A stretch of DNA of 64,000 bases from Mesorhizobium sp. ES1-4 (GCF_020164745.1 NZ_JAIUGV010000001.1:558001-622000); one strand, 5' to 3'; counted from the stretch's first letter, positions 48,851-58,287 are shown. A program made the numbers and translations. Notes: generated by a model from the letters alone, not told the origin.

Positions 48851-49160
48851 GCGCTTTGCCAACTCATGGTTGGCAGGATAATGCATGTCGCCCAAAAAAA
48901 TGTGCGATGGTTTTGGGATAACGACATGCTCAAGCGACACCCAAAGCGCCAAAGGCGGGCAAAGCCAAGCGCTTCACGAAGCTGCGCGTCGCGGGAGACT
49001 TCAAAGAACCACGCTTTCCGCCTTTCAGCCGTGCACCCAAACCAACCGCTTGCCGCTCCTAAAAATCAGGAAGGCGTGCCGGTCGAGCGTTCCCATCGGT
49101 AAGCCCGCCGCCGGAGGCAGGCAGATGGCTAACAACTGCGACCAAGCTTCGCAAGCAGGT
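48851..49160. other. Intergenic stretch between recJ and glpX (about 310 bases)
   Basis: No coding region with codon usage like the neighbours was seen; overlapping frames here look like noise. It presumably holds the recJ promoter. A run of A residues (AAAAAAA near 48894) and a few AT-rich segments are the only visible features. Confidence 0.4.
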
Positions 49161-50144
49161 CTAGAACTTATCCAGATCCTGGTGTCGCGCTTTGATCTCC
49201 CGCACCGTACGCGATGAGGAACGCAACACGATCGTGTGCGTGGTTATGTAGGTACGGCCGAACTTGACGCCGGCCAGCATGTTACCGTCGGTCACGCCGG
49301 TGGCCGCGAACAGCACGTCGCCGCGTGCCATGTCCTCGGCCCGATAAACCCGCTTCGGATCGGCAATCCCCATCTTTGCCGCACGAGCGATCTTCTCCGG
49401 CGTATCGAGGATCAGCCGGCCCTGCATCTGGCCGCCGGTGCAGCGCAAAGCGGCCGCGGCAAGAACGCCTTCCGGCGCGCCTCCGGTGCCGAGATAGATA
49501 TCGATGCCGGTTTCTTCCGGGTCGGTGGTGTGGATGACGCCTGCGACATCGCCGTCGCCGATCAACCGGATCGCGGCTCCCGTGGCGCGCACGGCATCGA
49601 TCAGCTTGGCGTGACGGGGCCGGTCGAGGATGCAGGTGGTGATGTCCGACACCGCGACACCCTTGGCCTTCGCAAGGCTGGCGATGTTGTCGGCCGGCGA
49701 GGCATCGATGTCGATGACGCCTGCGGCAAAACCCGGACCGACCGCGATCTTGTCCATGTATACGTCGGGAGCGAACAACAGGCTGCCCTTCTCGGCGATT
49801 GCGATCACGGCGAGCGCGTTCGGCAGGTTCTTGGCGCAGATCGTCGTGCCTTCGAGCGGATCGAGCGCGATATCGACCGCCGGGCCTTTGCCTGTACCCA
49901 CCTCCTCGCCGATATAGAGCATCGGCGCCTCATCGCGCTCGCCCTCGCCGATCACCACCGTGCCCTCGATGGCGAGGCGGTTGAGTTCCTGGCGCATGGC
50001 GTCGACGGCGACCTGGTCGGCTGCCTTCTCGTCGCCGCGGCCACGCAGCCTGGCGGCCGCAACCGCGGCCCGTTCGGTGACGCGCACCAGTTCCATGGTG
50101 AGTATCCGGTCAAGGCCGGCAACGATGTTCTGGGCCACATTCAT
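49161..50144 (-). CDS. glpX: Fructose-1,6-bisphosphatase class II (327 aa)
   Basis: Hydrolyses fructose-1,6-bisphosphate in gluconeogenesis. Class II signatures: 'TVVIGEGERDEAPMLYIGEEVG' (metal and substrate loop), 'DIALDPLEGTTICAKNL' and 'LGTGGAPEGVLAAAALRCTGGQMQGRL'. Start at ATG 50144, which follows GAGGAT; the upstream frame lacks similarity. It is in the alphaproteobacterial arrangement recJ-glpX-hom, all on the minus strand, though two small genes intervene before hom. Confidence 0.96.
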   Translation of the reverse strand: MNVAQNIVAGLDRILTMELVRVTERAAVAAARLRGRGDEKAADQVAVDAMRQELNRLAIEGTVVIGEGERDEAPMLYIGEEVGTGKGPAVDIALDPLEGTTICAKNLPNALAVIAIAEKGSLLFAPDVYMDKIAVGPGFAAGVIDIDASPADNIASLAKAKGVAVSDITTCILDRPRHAKLIDAVRATGAAIRLIGDGDVAGVIHTTDPEETGIDIYLGTGGAPEGVLAAAALRCTGGQMQGRLILDTPEKIARAAKMGIADPKRVYRAEDMARGDVLFAATGVTDGNMLAGVKFGRTYITTHTIVLRSSSRTVREIKARHQDLDKF

Positions 50145-50286
50145 TTCGGCAAATCCTCGTTTGATGCCGCCTCCCGCCGGAGGCGCGCCTGTTTTGTCAA
50201 ACGAGCATGACAACGGCAAGACCTGCTGCAGGCTTAATCGAAACGATAGCAATATCAATCGATTGAACCGCACTCTTGAAACAAGG

Positions 50287-50315
50287 CCGGCCCGGTTCCA
50301 GGCGAACCGGGCCGG
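50287..50315 (-). terminator. Perfect 12-base hairpin downstream of the small membrane protein
   Basis: CCGGCCCGGTTC (50287-50298) pairs perfectly with GAACCGGGCCGG (50304-50315) around a five-base loop. It lies 31 bases past the stop of the small membrane protein in the minus direction and is followed on that strand by CTTGTTTC, a partial U tract. This would stop or pause transcription before glpX. Confidence 0.6.
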
Positions 50316-50345
50316 CATGAAACAGGAAATCGACGTCTTCGTGCC

Positions 50346-50513
50346 CTAGAAAACCGCGAGATACTTGAGCAGCGAAATGATGCCGATGATGATGACGATG
50401 ATCTGCACGATCTGTCTCATCCTGGCGTCGAGCGGCAGTCGCTGCACCAGATAGAGAACGAGAATAATGACGAGAAATGTAATCAGAATACCGATCAACA
50501 CGGACGAAGCCAT
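50346..50513 (-). CDS. Very small membrane protein, Thivi_2564-like (55 aa)
   Basis: A 55-codon gene with a GAGGAGGG ribosome site nine bases before ATG 50513. The product is one long hydrophobic helix ('VLIGILITFLVIILVLYLV'), a short basic turn ('QRLPLDARMRQI') and a second hydrophobic helix ('VQIIVIIIGIISLLKYLAVF'). The pattern of two helices linked by a PxDxxxRxI turn matches the small Thivi_2564 family as I know it; the function is unknown. It is flanked by hairpins on both sides, which makes it an independent transcription unit. Confidence 0.8.
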   Translation of the reverse strand: MASSVLIGILITFLVIILVLYLVQRLPLDARMRQIVQIIVIIIGIISLLKYLAVF

Positions 50514-50550
50514 GGTGCCCTCCTCAAAATGATTTCCTGAAACGCAAAAC

Positions 50551-50569
50551 GAGCCGGCAAAGCCGGCTC
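50551..50569 (-). terminator. Rho-independent terminator after the DUF883-like gene
   Basis: GAGCCGGC and GCCGGCTC form an eight-base stem with a three-base loop, 14 bases beyond the stop of the DUF883-like gene on the minus strand. It is followed on that strand by GTTTTGCGTTT, a U-rich tract. A textbook terminator. Confidence 0.75.
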
Positions 50570-50582
50570 AATGCCGGCGCAA

Positions 50583-50939
50583 TCAATACCAGCGGCGCGA
50601 CGTGTCGTTCATCGACTGGCCGACGGCAATCCCGGCCAGAAAGCCGAGCAGGCCGATCACGCCGATGACGGCGGTCGTCGTGCCCGGATTTTCTCGCGCG
50701 ACGTCCGAAACCGCCTGGGCCTGACTGCGCAACTGCTGCGCTGTCCGCGAGGCACGGGAAGCGGCTGTGTCGTAGAAGTCCGATGCCTGTTCGCTGGCAT
50801 CATCGAGCATTTCCGCGCTGCGCGCCGAAATGCTCTTGTTGATCTTGGTGATCTCCTTGCGCAGGTCGGCGATCTGCTTTTCCAGTGTCTTCTGGATGTC
50901 GCCGATGTCAGGGCTGTCGGATTTGTTGGTATCGGCCAT
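50583..50939 (-). CDS. DUF883/ElaB-YqjD-like membrane-anchored protein (118 aa)
   Basis: Polar alpha-helical N-terminal half with heptad-like spacing ('IQKTLEKQIADLRKEITKIN', 'SEQASDFYDTAASRASRTAQQ') and a C-terminal transmembrane helix with glycine motif 'TTTAVIGVIGLLGFLAGIAVGQ'. This matches ElaB/YqjD-type proteins, which associate with ribosomes at the inner membrane in stationary phase in enterobacteria; that function is not shown here. Start at ATG 50939; a longer frame upstream looks non-coding. Confidence 0.85.
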   Translation of the reverse strand: MADTNKSDSPDIGDIQKTLEKQIADLRKEITKINKSISARSAEMLDDASEQASDFYDTAASRASRTAQQLRSQAQAVSDVARENPGTTTAVIGVIGLLGFLAGIAVGQSMNDTSRRWY

Positions 50940-51045
50940 GAAGCGGCTCCCTTGGTTGCTGACCAAAAGAACGGCGCCGGCGCCAATTCGTTCCGGGCGG
51001 TGGCGTGATGTCTTCGCCGCTCGGCCCAAGCAAAGCGCCTGCCTG

Positions 51046-52359
51046 CTACCCTGCCCGCTCGATGCGGATGACTTGCGGCTTGTCGGTCAGATGGCCGTCC
51101 TTGGTGATGCCATCGACTGCCTTGCGCACGGCGGCCTCGGTGGTCTCGTGGGTGACGAGGATCACCGTCTTCTGCGCCGCCGCCTCGCCGCTGACCGCAT
51201 GCTGGACGATCGACTCCAGCGAAATGTCGTTATCCGCCATGCGTTTGGCGATCGCCGCGAACACGCCGATGCGGTCATGCACGGTCAGCCGGATGAAGTA
51301 GCCGCCGGCGTGGCTGCGCATCTGCGCCTTCTTGTAGGGCTTCAACTCCTTCGCCGGCCGGCCGAACACAGGCCCATGCTGGAAGCCGGGCCGGCTCTTG
51401 GCGATGTCGGCGATGTCGCCGATGACGGCCGAGGCGGTGGCGTTGCCGCCGGCACCGGGGCCGGAGAGCAGCAATTCGCCCAAGATATCGGTCTCGATCG
51501 CCACCGCATTGGTGACTCCATGGACCTGGGCGATGACGGAAGCCGTCGGCACCATGGTCGGATGCACGCGCTGCTCGATACCGCTCTCCGTGCGCTGGGC
51601 GACGCCGAGCAGCTTGATCCGGTAGCCGAGATCGCCAGCCGCGCGGATGTCGGCCTGGGTGATGTTGGAAATGCCTTCCATGTAGATGTCGTTCGCCGCG
51701 ATCCTGGTGCCGAAAGCAAGGCTGGTCAGTATCGACAACTTGTGCGCGGTGTCGTGGCCCTCGATGTCGAAGGTCGGATCGGCTTCGGCATAGCCCAGCC
51801 GCTGTGCGTCCTTCAGCACGACGTCGAAGGAGACACCCTCGGCCTCCATGCGGGTCAGGATATAGTTGCAGGTGCCGTTGAGAATCCCGAACACACGGTT
51901 GACCGAATTGCCGGCCATCGCCTCCCGCATCGTCTTGATGACCGGGATGCCGCCAGCGACTGCGGCCTCGTAGTTGAGCAGCACGCCCTTCTTCTCGGCG
52001 ATCTCGGCCAGCGCCACGCCATGCTTGGCCAGCAGCGCCTTGTTGGCGGTAACGACATGACGGCCGGCTTCAAGCGCCGCCTTCACTGACAAGCGCGCCG
52101 GCCCTTCGTCGCCGCCAATGAGTTCGACGAAAACGTCGATTTCGGCGGTCTGCGCCATTTTCACCGGATCGTCGAACCAGTTGGCGGCGCCAAGATCAAC
52201 GCCACGATCACGTTTCCGGTCGCGGGCCGAAACCGCCGAGACGACAATGTCGCGCCCGCATTGGCGGGTCAGTTCCGCCGCCTTGTCGCGCAACACGCGC
52301 GCCACCGAAGCACCGACCGTGCCAAGTCCGGCAATTCCAACACGCAGTGCTCCAGCCAT
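51046..52359 (-). CDS. hom: Homoserine dehydrogenase (437 aa)
   Basis: Reduces aspartate semialdehyde to homoserine for methionine and threonine synthesis. The NAD(P) loop is 'GIAGLGTVGASVARVL', the catalytic 'VVTANKALLAKHG' and 'LNGTCNYILTRME' blocks follow, and a C-terminal ACT domain ('YFIRLTVHDRIGVFAAIAKRMADNDISLES') indicates allosteric control by an amino acid, typically threonine. The start at ATG 52359 gives the usual N-terminus. alaC ends 36 bases upstream on the same strand. Confidence 0.97.
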   Translation of the reverse strand: MAGALRVGIAGLGTVGASVARVLRDKAAELTRQCGRDIVVSAVSARDRKRDRGVDLGAANWFDDPVKMAQTAEIDVFVELIGGDEGPARLSVKAALEAGRHVVTANKALLAKHGVALAEIAEKKGVLLNYEAAVAGGIPVIKTMREAMAGNSVNRVFGILNGTCNYILTRMEAEGVSFDVVLKDAQRLGYAEADPTFDIEGHDTAHKLSILTSLAFGTRIAANDIYMEGISNITQADIRAAGDLGYRIKLLGVAQRTESGIEQRVHPTMVPTASVIAQVHGVTNAVAIETDILGELLLSGPGAGGNATASAVIGDIADIAKSRPGFQHGPVFGRPAKELKPYKKAQMRSHAGGYFIRLTVHDRIGVFAAIAKRMADNDISLESIVQHAVSGEAAAQKTVILVTHETTEAAVRKAVDGITKDGHLTDKPQVIRIERAG

Positions 52360-52395
52360 GGAAGCGACGCCCCTCAAATCAGATCGAAGTTGTAT

Positions 52396-53613
52396 TTACC
52401 GGTGGGCGGAAAGCGGCACCACATTGTTGGGCTGCTTGGCGCTGGTCGACAGGAAGCGCTTGATGTTGCGCGCCGCCTGGCGAATCCGGTGCTCGTTCTC
52501 GACCAGCGCCACGCGCACGAAATCGTCGCCGTGCTCACCAAAGCCGACACCGGGCGCCACCGCCACATCGGCATGCTCGATGAGCAGCTTGGAGAATTCG
52601 AGCGAGCCGAGATGGCGGAACGGCTCCGGGATCGGCGCCCAGGCGAACATCGAGGCCGCCGGTGCCGGAATGGTCCATCCGGCGCGGCCGAACGCATCGA
52701 CCATGACGTCGCGGCGCTTGTGATAGATATCGCGCACCTCCGCAATGTCGGCGCCGTCGCCATTGAGCGCGTGAGCCGCCGCCACCTGGATCGGGGTGAA
52801 GGCGCCGTAATCGAGATAAGATTTGACCCGGGTCAGCGCCGAGATCAGCCGCTCATTGCCGACCGCGAAGCCCATGCGCCAGCCCGGCATGGAAAAGGTC
52901 TTCGACATCGAGGTGAACTCGACGCAGACGTCGACGGCGCCCGGCACCTGCAGCACCGAAGGCGGCGGGTTGCCGTCGAAGTAGATTTCCGAATAGGCAA
53001 GGTCGGACAGGATGATGATGTCGTTCTTCTTGGCGAAGGCCACCACATCCTTGTAGAAATCGAGGGAGGCGACCAGAGCCGTCGGGTTCGACGGGTAGTT
53101 GAGGATCAGCGCCAGCGGCTTCGGGATCGAATGGCGGACACCGCGCTCGAGCGCGGGAATGAAGCCGTCATCGGGCTCGACCTGCAGCGAGCGGATCACG
53201 CCGCCCGACATGATGAAGCCAAAGGCATGGATCGGATAGGTCGGATTGGGGCAAAGGATGACATCGCCGGGCGCGGTAATCGCCTGCGCCATGTTGGCGA
53301 AGCCTTCCTTCGAGCCAAGCGTGGCCACCACCTGGGTGTCGGGGTTGAGCTTAACGCCGAAGCGGCGGGCATAGTAGTTGGCCTGGGCGCGGCGCAGGCC
53401 GGGAATGCCGCGCGACGAGGAATAGCGGTGCGTACGGGGATCGCGCACGACCTCACACAATTTGTCGACGATGGCCTTGGGCGTCGGCAGGTCCGGATTG
53501 CCCATGCCGAGGTCGACGATGTCTGCGCCGCGCGAACGGGCGCTGGCCTTGAGCCGGTTGACCTGCTCGAACACGTAAGGCGGAAGCCGGCGGACCTTGT
53601 GAAATTCTTCCAT
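52396..53613 (-). CDS. alaC: PLP-dependent aminotransferase, AlaC-like (405 aa)
   Basis: A class I/II aminotransferase. The N-terminus 'VRRLPPYVFEQVNRLKASARSRGADIVDLGMGNPD' closely resembles E. coli AlaC. The PLP lysine is in 'TSMSKTFSMPGWRMGFAVGNE'; 'ILNYPSNPTALVASLDFYKD' binds the cofactor, and 'RVALVENEHRIRQAARNIKRF' is the C-terminal substrate arginine region. Alanine/glutamate transamination is likely, with some overlap in methionine or lysine pathways. It is placed directly before hom, which suggests a shared amino-acid operon. Confidence 0.9.
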   Translation of the reverse strand: MEEFHKVRRLPPYVFEQVNRLKASARSRGADIVDLGMGNPDLPTPKAIVDKLCEVVRDPRTHRYSSSRGIPGLRRAQANYYARRFGVKLNPDTQVVATLGSKEGFANMAQAITAPGDVILCPNPTYPIHAFGFIMSGGVIRSLQVEPDDGFIPALERGVRHSIPKPLALILNYPSNPTALVASLDFYKDVVAFAKKNDIIILSDLAYSEIYFDGNPPPSVLQVPGAVDVCVEFTSMSKTFSMPGWRMGFAVGNERLISALTRVKSYLDYGAFTPIQVAAAHALNGDGADIAEVRDIYHKRRDVMVDAFGRAGWTIPAPAASMFAWAPIPEPFRHLGSLEFSKLLIEHADVAVAPGVGFGEHGDDFVRVALVENEHRIRQAARNIKRFLSTSAKQPNNVVPLSAHR

Positions 53614-53657
53614 GGCAGTTCCAGACAGCAAAGGGAGCTTGGGCGCGCGCTATATAC

Positions 53658-54050
53658 TCATTTGCAGGTAGGGTCGAGGGCGGGGTCGCATTTGCCTTCG
53701 ATCTGTTTCAGCGTCTGCGGACCATGTTTCTTGGCCAGATCGGTCAGCGCCGCCTGATTGGTGACGGCAGCGCCGCCGCGCTTGGCACCTTGCCCGTTCT
53801 CGTCGGCCTTCAGTTGCGCGAGCTTGGCGTTCTTCTCGGCTTCGGTGAATTGTTTCGCCGCCACTTGCGGCGGGATGTTGAGGTTCGGAAAGGTGCCCGT
53901 GTCCTTCGGACCCGCATCGGTGGCCATCGGCACAGGGCCGCCGGTATTCGTGCTCGAGCATCCGGCAACGCCAAGGAGCATGATGGCCGCGCCGATGCGG
54001 CAAAAGTGGCCGGCACCGAAAAAAACAGTCTCGCCAAACTTAATCGTCAT
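53658..54050 (-). CDS. Hypothetical lipoprotein (130 aa)
   Basis: A lipoprotein signal with lipobox VAGC (residues ~28-31) follows a short N-terminus; the mature ~100 residues are polar and contain a Lys/Ala-rich helix ('QFTEAEKNAKLAQLKADENGQGAK', 'ALTDLAKKHGPQTLKQIEGKC') ending with a cysteine pair ('GKCDPALDPTCK'). No family recognised. AAGGAAA upstream of ATG 54050 fits a ribosome site. It is divergent from phaC across ~100 bases and lies before alaC on the same strand. Confidence 0.75.
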   Translation of the reverse strand: MTIKFGETVFFGAGHFCRIGAAIMLLGVAGCSSTNTGGPVPMATDAGPKDTGTFPNLNIPPQVAAKQFTEAEKNAKLAQLKADENGQGAKRGGAAVTNQAALTDLAKKHGPQTLKQIEGKCDPALDPTCK

Positions 54051-54148
54051 ATTGTTTCCTTGGCAGCCGGGGTAGAGCGAGATTGGACCCTGTCGGACGT
54101 CCCATGTTAATATGTCAACAAAACGCTTCCGGAGGAACCCCGCGAACC

Positions 54149-55984
54149 ATGTCCAAAACACCCGATTCGGGCAAAGCGGAAGATGGCGGACCTTCGACGG
54201 TCGAGCAATATCTGGTGAAAGACCCGGAACGCTTCGCGCTGAACATGGCGCGGATGATCGAGCAGGCCGGCAAGGCGGCGTCCGCCTGGGCCGAACCGCG
54301 CGAAAAGGGTGAGGTGCGCGACCACGTCGCCGAGCCGGTCGTCGACATGGTCAAGACCTTCTCCAAGCTCAGCGAATACTGGCTAGCCGATCCGCAACGC
54401 GCGCTGGAAGCGCAGACGCGGCTGTTCGCCGGCTACATGACGGTCTGGGGGAACGCCATCCAGCGCGTCAACCCGGACGCCGAGGGTCTCGAAGATGCCG
54501 TCAAGCCGGAGCCCGGCGACAAGCGCTTCCAGGATCCGGAATGGGGCCGCAACGCCTTCTTCGATTTCCTGAAGCAAGCCTATCTCGTCACCTCGCACTG
54601 GGCCTCCGAACTGGTCGAGCACGCCGACGGCCTGGACGAGCACACCCGCCAGAAGGCCAGCTTCTACGTCAAGCAGGTATCCAACGCGATCTCGCCGTCC
54701 AATTTCATCTTGACCAATCCCGAACTGTTTCGCGAAACCGTTGCCTCCAACGGCGAAAACCTGGTGCGGGGCATGAAGATGCTGGCCGAGGACATCGCCG
54801 CCGGCAAGGGCGACCTGAAATTGCGCCAGGCCGACTATTCGCCCTTCGAGATCGGCAGAAACATCGCCACCACCCCCGGAAAAGTGGTCGGTCGCAGCGA
54901 TATCGCTGAAATCATCCAGTATGATCCGGCGACCGAGACGGTGCTGAAGCGCCCGCTGTTGATCTGCCCGCCATGGATCAACAAGTTCTACATCCTCGAC
55001 CTTAACCCGCAGAAATCCTTCATCCGCTGGGCGATCGAGCAAGGCCACACCGTTTTCGTCATCTCTTGGGTCAATCCGGACGAACGCCACGGTGCCAAGA
55101 ATTGGGAGGCCTACATCAGGGAAGGCCTGCAATACGGCCTCGATACGATCGAAAAAGCGACCGGCGAACGTGACGTCAACGCCATAGGTTACTGCGTCGG
55201 CGGCACGCTGCTGGCAGCGGCGCTGGCGCTGATGACCAGGGAAGGCGACGACCGCATCAAGTCGGCAACCTTTTTCACCACGCAGGTCGACTTCACCTAT
55301 GCCGGCGATTTGAAAGTGTTCGTCGACGAAGAACAGGTCGAGGCGGTGGAAGAGTCCATGAACGAAAAGGGCTATCTCGACGGCACCAAGATGGCGACCG
55401 CCTTCAACATGCTGCGCTCCGGCGACCTGATCTGGCCCTACGTCGTCAACAACTACATGCGCGGCAAGGCGCCCCTGCCCTTCGACCTGCTCTACTGGAA
55501 CGCCGATTCGACCCGCATGGCGGCGGCCAACCATTCCTTCTACCTGCGCAATTGCTATCTTGAGAACAACCTATCGCGCGGCACGATGGAACTGGCGGGC
55601 CACACGGTCTCCCTCGGCGATGTCACCATTCCGATCTACAATCTCGCCTCCAGGGAAGATCACATCGCGCCGGCTCTGTCCGTCTTCCTCGGCTCGAAAT
55701 ATTTTGGCGGCCCGGTCGACTATGTGATGGCGGGGTCGGGCCATATCGCGGGTGTCGTCAATCCGCCCGCATCCCACAAATATCAGTATTGGACCGGCGG
55801 CCCGCCGAAAGGCGACTTCGACAAGTGGATAGAAACGGCCACGGCTCATCCCGGGTCCTGGTGGCCGCACTGGCAAAGCTGGATAGAGGCCAAGGACAAC
55901 ACCCGCGCACCTGCCCGTAAACCCGGCAAGCATATGAAAACCTTGGGCGATGCCCCCGGCACCTATGTCAAGGTGCGTGTGTAA
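54149..55984 (+). CDS. phaC: Class I poly(3-hydroxyalkanoate) synthase PhaC (611 aa)
   Basis: Polymerises 3-hydroxybutyryl-CoA into storage granules. The alpha/beta-hydrolase core has the lipase-like box 'NAIGYCVGGTLL' with the catalytic cysteine at about residue 349. The catalytic Asp lies in 'ASREDHIAP' and the His in 'VMAGSGHIAGVVNPP'. The N-terminal ~200 residues are the class I-specific domain. The start ATG 54149 follows GGAGGA about ten bases upstream. No phaA, phaB or phasin gene is adjacent in this window. Confidence 0.97.
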   Translation: MSKTPDSGKAEDGGPSTVEQYLVKDPERFALNMARMIEQAGKAASAWAEPREKGEVRDHVAEPVVDMVKTFSKLSEYWLADPQRALEAQTRLFAGYMTVWGNAIQRVNPDAEGLEDAVKPEPGDKRFQDPEWGRNAFFDFLKQAYLVTSHWASELVEHADGLDEHTRQKASFYVKQVSNAISPSNFILTNPELFRETVASNGENLVRGMKMLAEDIAAGKGDLKLRQADYSPFEIGRNIATTPGKVVGRSDIAEIIQYDPATETVLKRPLLICPPWINKFYILDLNPQKSFIRWAIEQGHTVFVISWVNPDERHGAKNWEAYIREGLQYGLDTIEKATGERDVNAIGYCVGGTLLAAALALMTREGDDRIKSATFFTTQVDFTYAGDLKVFVDEEQVEAVEESMNEKGYLDGTKMATAFNMLRSGDLIWPYVVNNYMRGKAPLPFDLLYWNADSTRMAAANHSFYLRNCYLENNLSRGTMELAGHTVSLGDVTIPIYNLASREDHIAPALSVFLGSKYFGGPVDYVMAGSGHIAGVVNPPASHKYQYWTGGPPKGDFDKWIETATAHPGSWWPHWQSWIEAKDNTRAPARKPGKHMKTLGDAPGTYVKVRV

Positions 55985-56205
55985 CGGACTGTAATGTCTG
56001 GTGAGTTGACGCCCCCCTAAAAGCGGGCGAAATGGTGTCGTCAAGCATCAAGCAGCCGCAATTCGACAGTCGCAGCAAAAATACTTTCAGGCTTGCTGAT
56101 TTGACACAGGTCTCGTTTCCGGATCGGAGACAAAGGTCGCCCTGGCGCGGACATACCAGTCAGCGCCACGGATACTCGGACCGGACATCGAGGGGGAATT
56201 TTAGT

Positions 56206-57450
56206 TTGAAATCAGCAGGATGGAGCCTCGCAAAGGGAGAACGCCGCGCCATTGTGGCAGCGCTCTGCTCCATGCTTCTGGCCTCCTGCACATCGGCTGG
56301 CGACCCGACAATGTCGGTTGGAATGCCCGCCTATAACGCTTCCGCATCGGATATCCACGCCGCCTCCACGGGCGGTCCGCTCGCCGCCGATTCGTCGTCG
56401 CAGGTGGCGACAGAGCAGACGACCGTGATGAGCGAAAGCGATACGGCGCTCCCCGAGACAGTCGCCTACGTGCCGATCGCCAAGCCCCAGGCCGCCTTCC
56501 CGCTTACCGTGCCGTCCGACGCGGAAACGATCGCGGGACAGACGCCGCAGTCCTTGCAGCAACCGGTCCAGACGGCGCAGCAGACCGACGCGGTCGCCCA
56601 GAAGATCGCTGCCGCCGATGCCGCCGCGACGGCGCCGAAGCCAGCGGCGGCGCCAGTGATGAACAATCCGGTCTATGTGACCGCCGGCGAAATGCCGCAA
56701 GCAGAGACGCCGAAGAAGAAAGGCTTCCTGGCTTCGATGTTTGGCGCCACCCCCGCGTCGGCAACACCCGCTCCGCTGGTCAACACAAGATCGGTCGAAC
56801 AGCCGGCCGCGCAGCCCAAGCCCGCCCCCGCGGCGGCAAAGCCGATCATCACTTTGGCTTCGGCTGATTCCACGCAGAAGCCACTGCAACTGGCTTCGCT
56901 CGGCGGCGACAATGCCGGGCACATCACCGGCAGCGACGCCTTACCCGGTGTGCGTCAGACGGCCCTGTTCGAGATCAAGCGCAAATCCGGCCTCGACGAT
57001 GAAAGCGACGTCGACCTCAACGAGGACGGAGGCTCGGGCGGCAGCTATCAGGTTGCGTCGGCCGCCGGCATGGCGCGCCTGGCGCCTAACGGTCTCTTGA
57101 AGCAGAATGAGAGCGTGGACGTCGCCTGCCTGAAACCGTCGCTGGTGCGCGTGCTGAAGACCATCGAGGGCCACTACGGCCGCAAGATGGTCGTCACTTC
57201 GGGCTATCGCGACCCGGCTCGCAACCGCCGCGCCAACGGCGCCAAGAATTCGCTGCACATGTATTGCGCCGCCGCCGACATCCAGGTGCCCGGTGTCTCC
57301 AAATGGGAGCTGGCGAACTACATCAGGACAATGCCCGGCCGCGGCGGCGTCGGCACCTATTGCCACACCGAATCGGTTCACGTCGACGTCGGCCCCGAGC
57401 GCGACTGGAACTGGCGCTGCCGCCGGCGCAGTGGCGGTAGCGACGACTAA
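56206..57450 (+). CDS. Exported lipoprotein with M15-type D-Ala-D-Ala peptidase domain (414 aa), TTG start
   Basis: The reading frame is open from 56032, but the first ~58 codons read as noise. A TTG at 56206 follows GAGGGGG and begins a lipoprotein signal with lipobox LASC. Next comes a ~200-residue Ala/Pro/Gln-rich linker. The C-terminal ~125 residues are an M15_3-type domain: 'VTSGYRDPARNRRANGAKNSLHMYCAAADIQVPG' (as 'SGYRDPARN' and 'SLHMYCAAADIQ') and 'CHTESVHVDVGPERDW' hold the expected zinc ligands. Such proteins trim peptidoglycan. It lies in a region of its own after phaC. Confidence 0.85.
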   Translation: MKSAGWSLAKGERRAIVAALCSMLLASCTSAGDPTMSVGMPAYNASASDIHAASTGGPLAADSSSQVATEQTTVMSESDTALPETVAYVPIAKPQAAFPLTVPSDAETIAGQTPQSLQQPVQTAQQTDAVAQKIAAADAAATAPKPAAAPVMNNPVYVTAGEMPQAETPKKKGFLASMFGATPASATPAPLVNTRSVEQPAAQPKPAPAAAKPIITLASADSTQKPLQLASLGGDNAGHITGSDALPGVRQTALFEIKRKSGLDDESDVDLNEDGGSGGSYQVASAAGMARLAPNGLLKQNESVDVACLKPSLVRVLKTIEGHYGRKMVVTSGYRDPARNRRANGAKNSLHMYCAAADIQVPGVSKWELANYIRTMPGRGGVGTYCHTESVHVDVGPERDWNWRCRRRSGGSDD

Positions 57451-57686
57451 CAGCGATAGACGGGCCGGAGCCTGTCGGCAGGCTGGTGTCTCCCATTTGA
57501 GCATTCCAGAGCGAAGCTCCTAGCGGCGCCCTGACGAGGCGGAAACGATAGCGTTGCCGCCAGTCGCCAGACCCTGCCGACCCTCGCGACATCGCCGACT
57601 TGGCACGCCGGAAAAAAGTTGTCCAAGGCTGCACCTAACGGGTTGCCGGTTGCGCGCAACGTCAGTATAAGCCGCTTCGTCTGAGC

Positions 57687-57761
57687 GCGCCCATCGTCTA
57701 GCGGTTAGGACACCGCCCTTTCACGGCGGTAACAGGGGTTCGATTCCCCTTGGGCGTACCA
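57687..57761 (+). tRNA. tRNA-Glu (TTC)
   Basis: 75 nucleotides including the encoded CCA. The acceptor stem GCGCCCA pairs with TGGGCGT (one G-U pair), the D arm contains TAGCGGTTAGGA, the anticodon loop CTTTCAC carries TTC, and the T arm is the standard GGGGTTCGATTCCCC. It stands alone, with an intact 3' end. Confidence 0.97.
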
Positions 57762-58008
57762 GATATTTCAAGCACTTGGCCAGATTGGCGGTTGGCTGTC
57801 CAATTTCCAGCCATCGTTTCCCGTCGCGCCGCATCGATCCTCCCCGATCGATTCGGCTATAATCCGGGAAGCAAGTGAAGAACACTGGCCGCAGGTCCCT
57901 GCACGCCTACATCGGAATACCTGCAAGAAGTCGCCGTGCACGTCGGAAACAACCGGGAACGGAGTTCACTCCCGCCGGTGATCCACCGGTCCATCTGCTT
58001 CGGAATTT

Positions 58009-58084
58009 TGGAGGCCTCGCCTCGGAATCGAACCGAGGCTTCCGAGATTTGCAGTCTCTAGCGTAGCCGCTCCGCCACGAGGCC
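58009..58084 (-). tRNA. tRNA-Cys (GCA)
   Basis: 76 nucleotides on the minus strand with encoded CCA. The acceptor stem GGCCTCG pairs with CGAGGCC, the anticodon loop has ACTGCAAA with GCA, and the T arm is TCGGTTCGATTCCGA. It lies about 250 bases from tRNA-Glu; those bases hold no gene that I can support. Confidence 0.96.
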
Positions 58085-58287
58085 ATGGATGTTTTGGTAA
58101 CGGGCAGAAGTTTAAAGATTCTTGATGTCTTGGGTAAAATTTCGGCAACCCCTCAGTGAGGAAAAGAGCGCGTCGTGGGCTGCCACAGCGCCGCCGATCA
58201 CGAAGGAATAGCCGGTCCCATGACCACGCCTGCAGCGACTGTTGCGCTCCGAGCCAAGTGGCGCGAATCTGTAGGGCGATATCTGCT

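Noticed and set aside
58009..58084. tRNA-Cys as attachment site of the mobile element
   Set aside because: The tRNA is intact, the integrase lies 3.7 kb away and is adjacent to broken radC, which explains the junction better.
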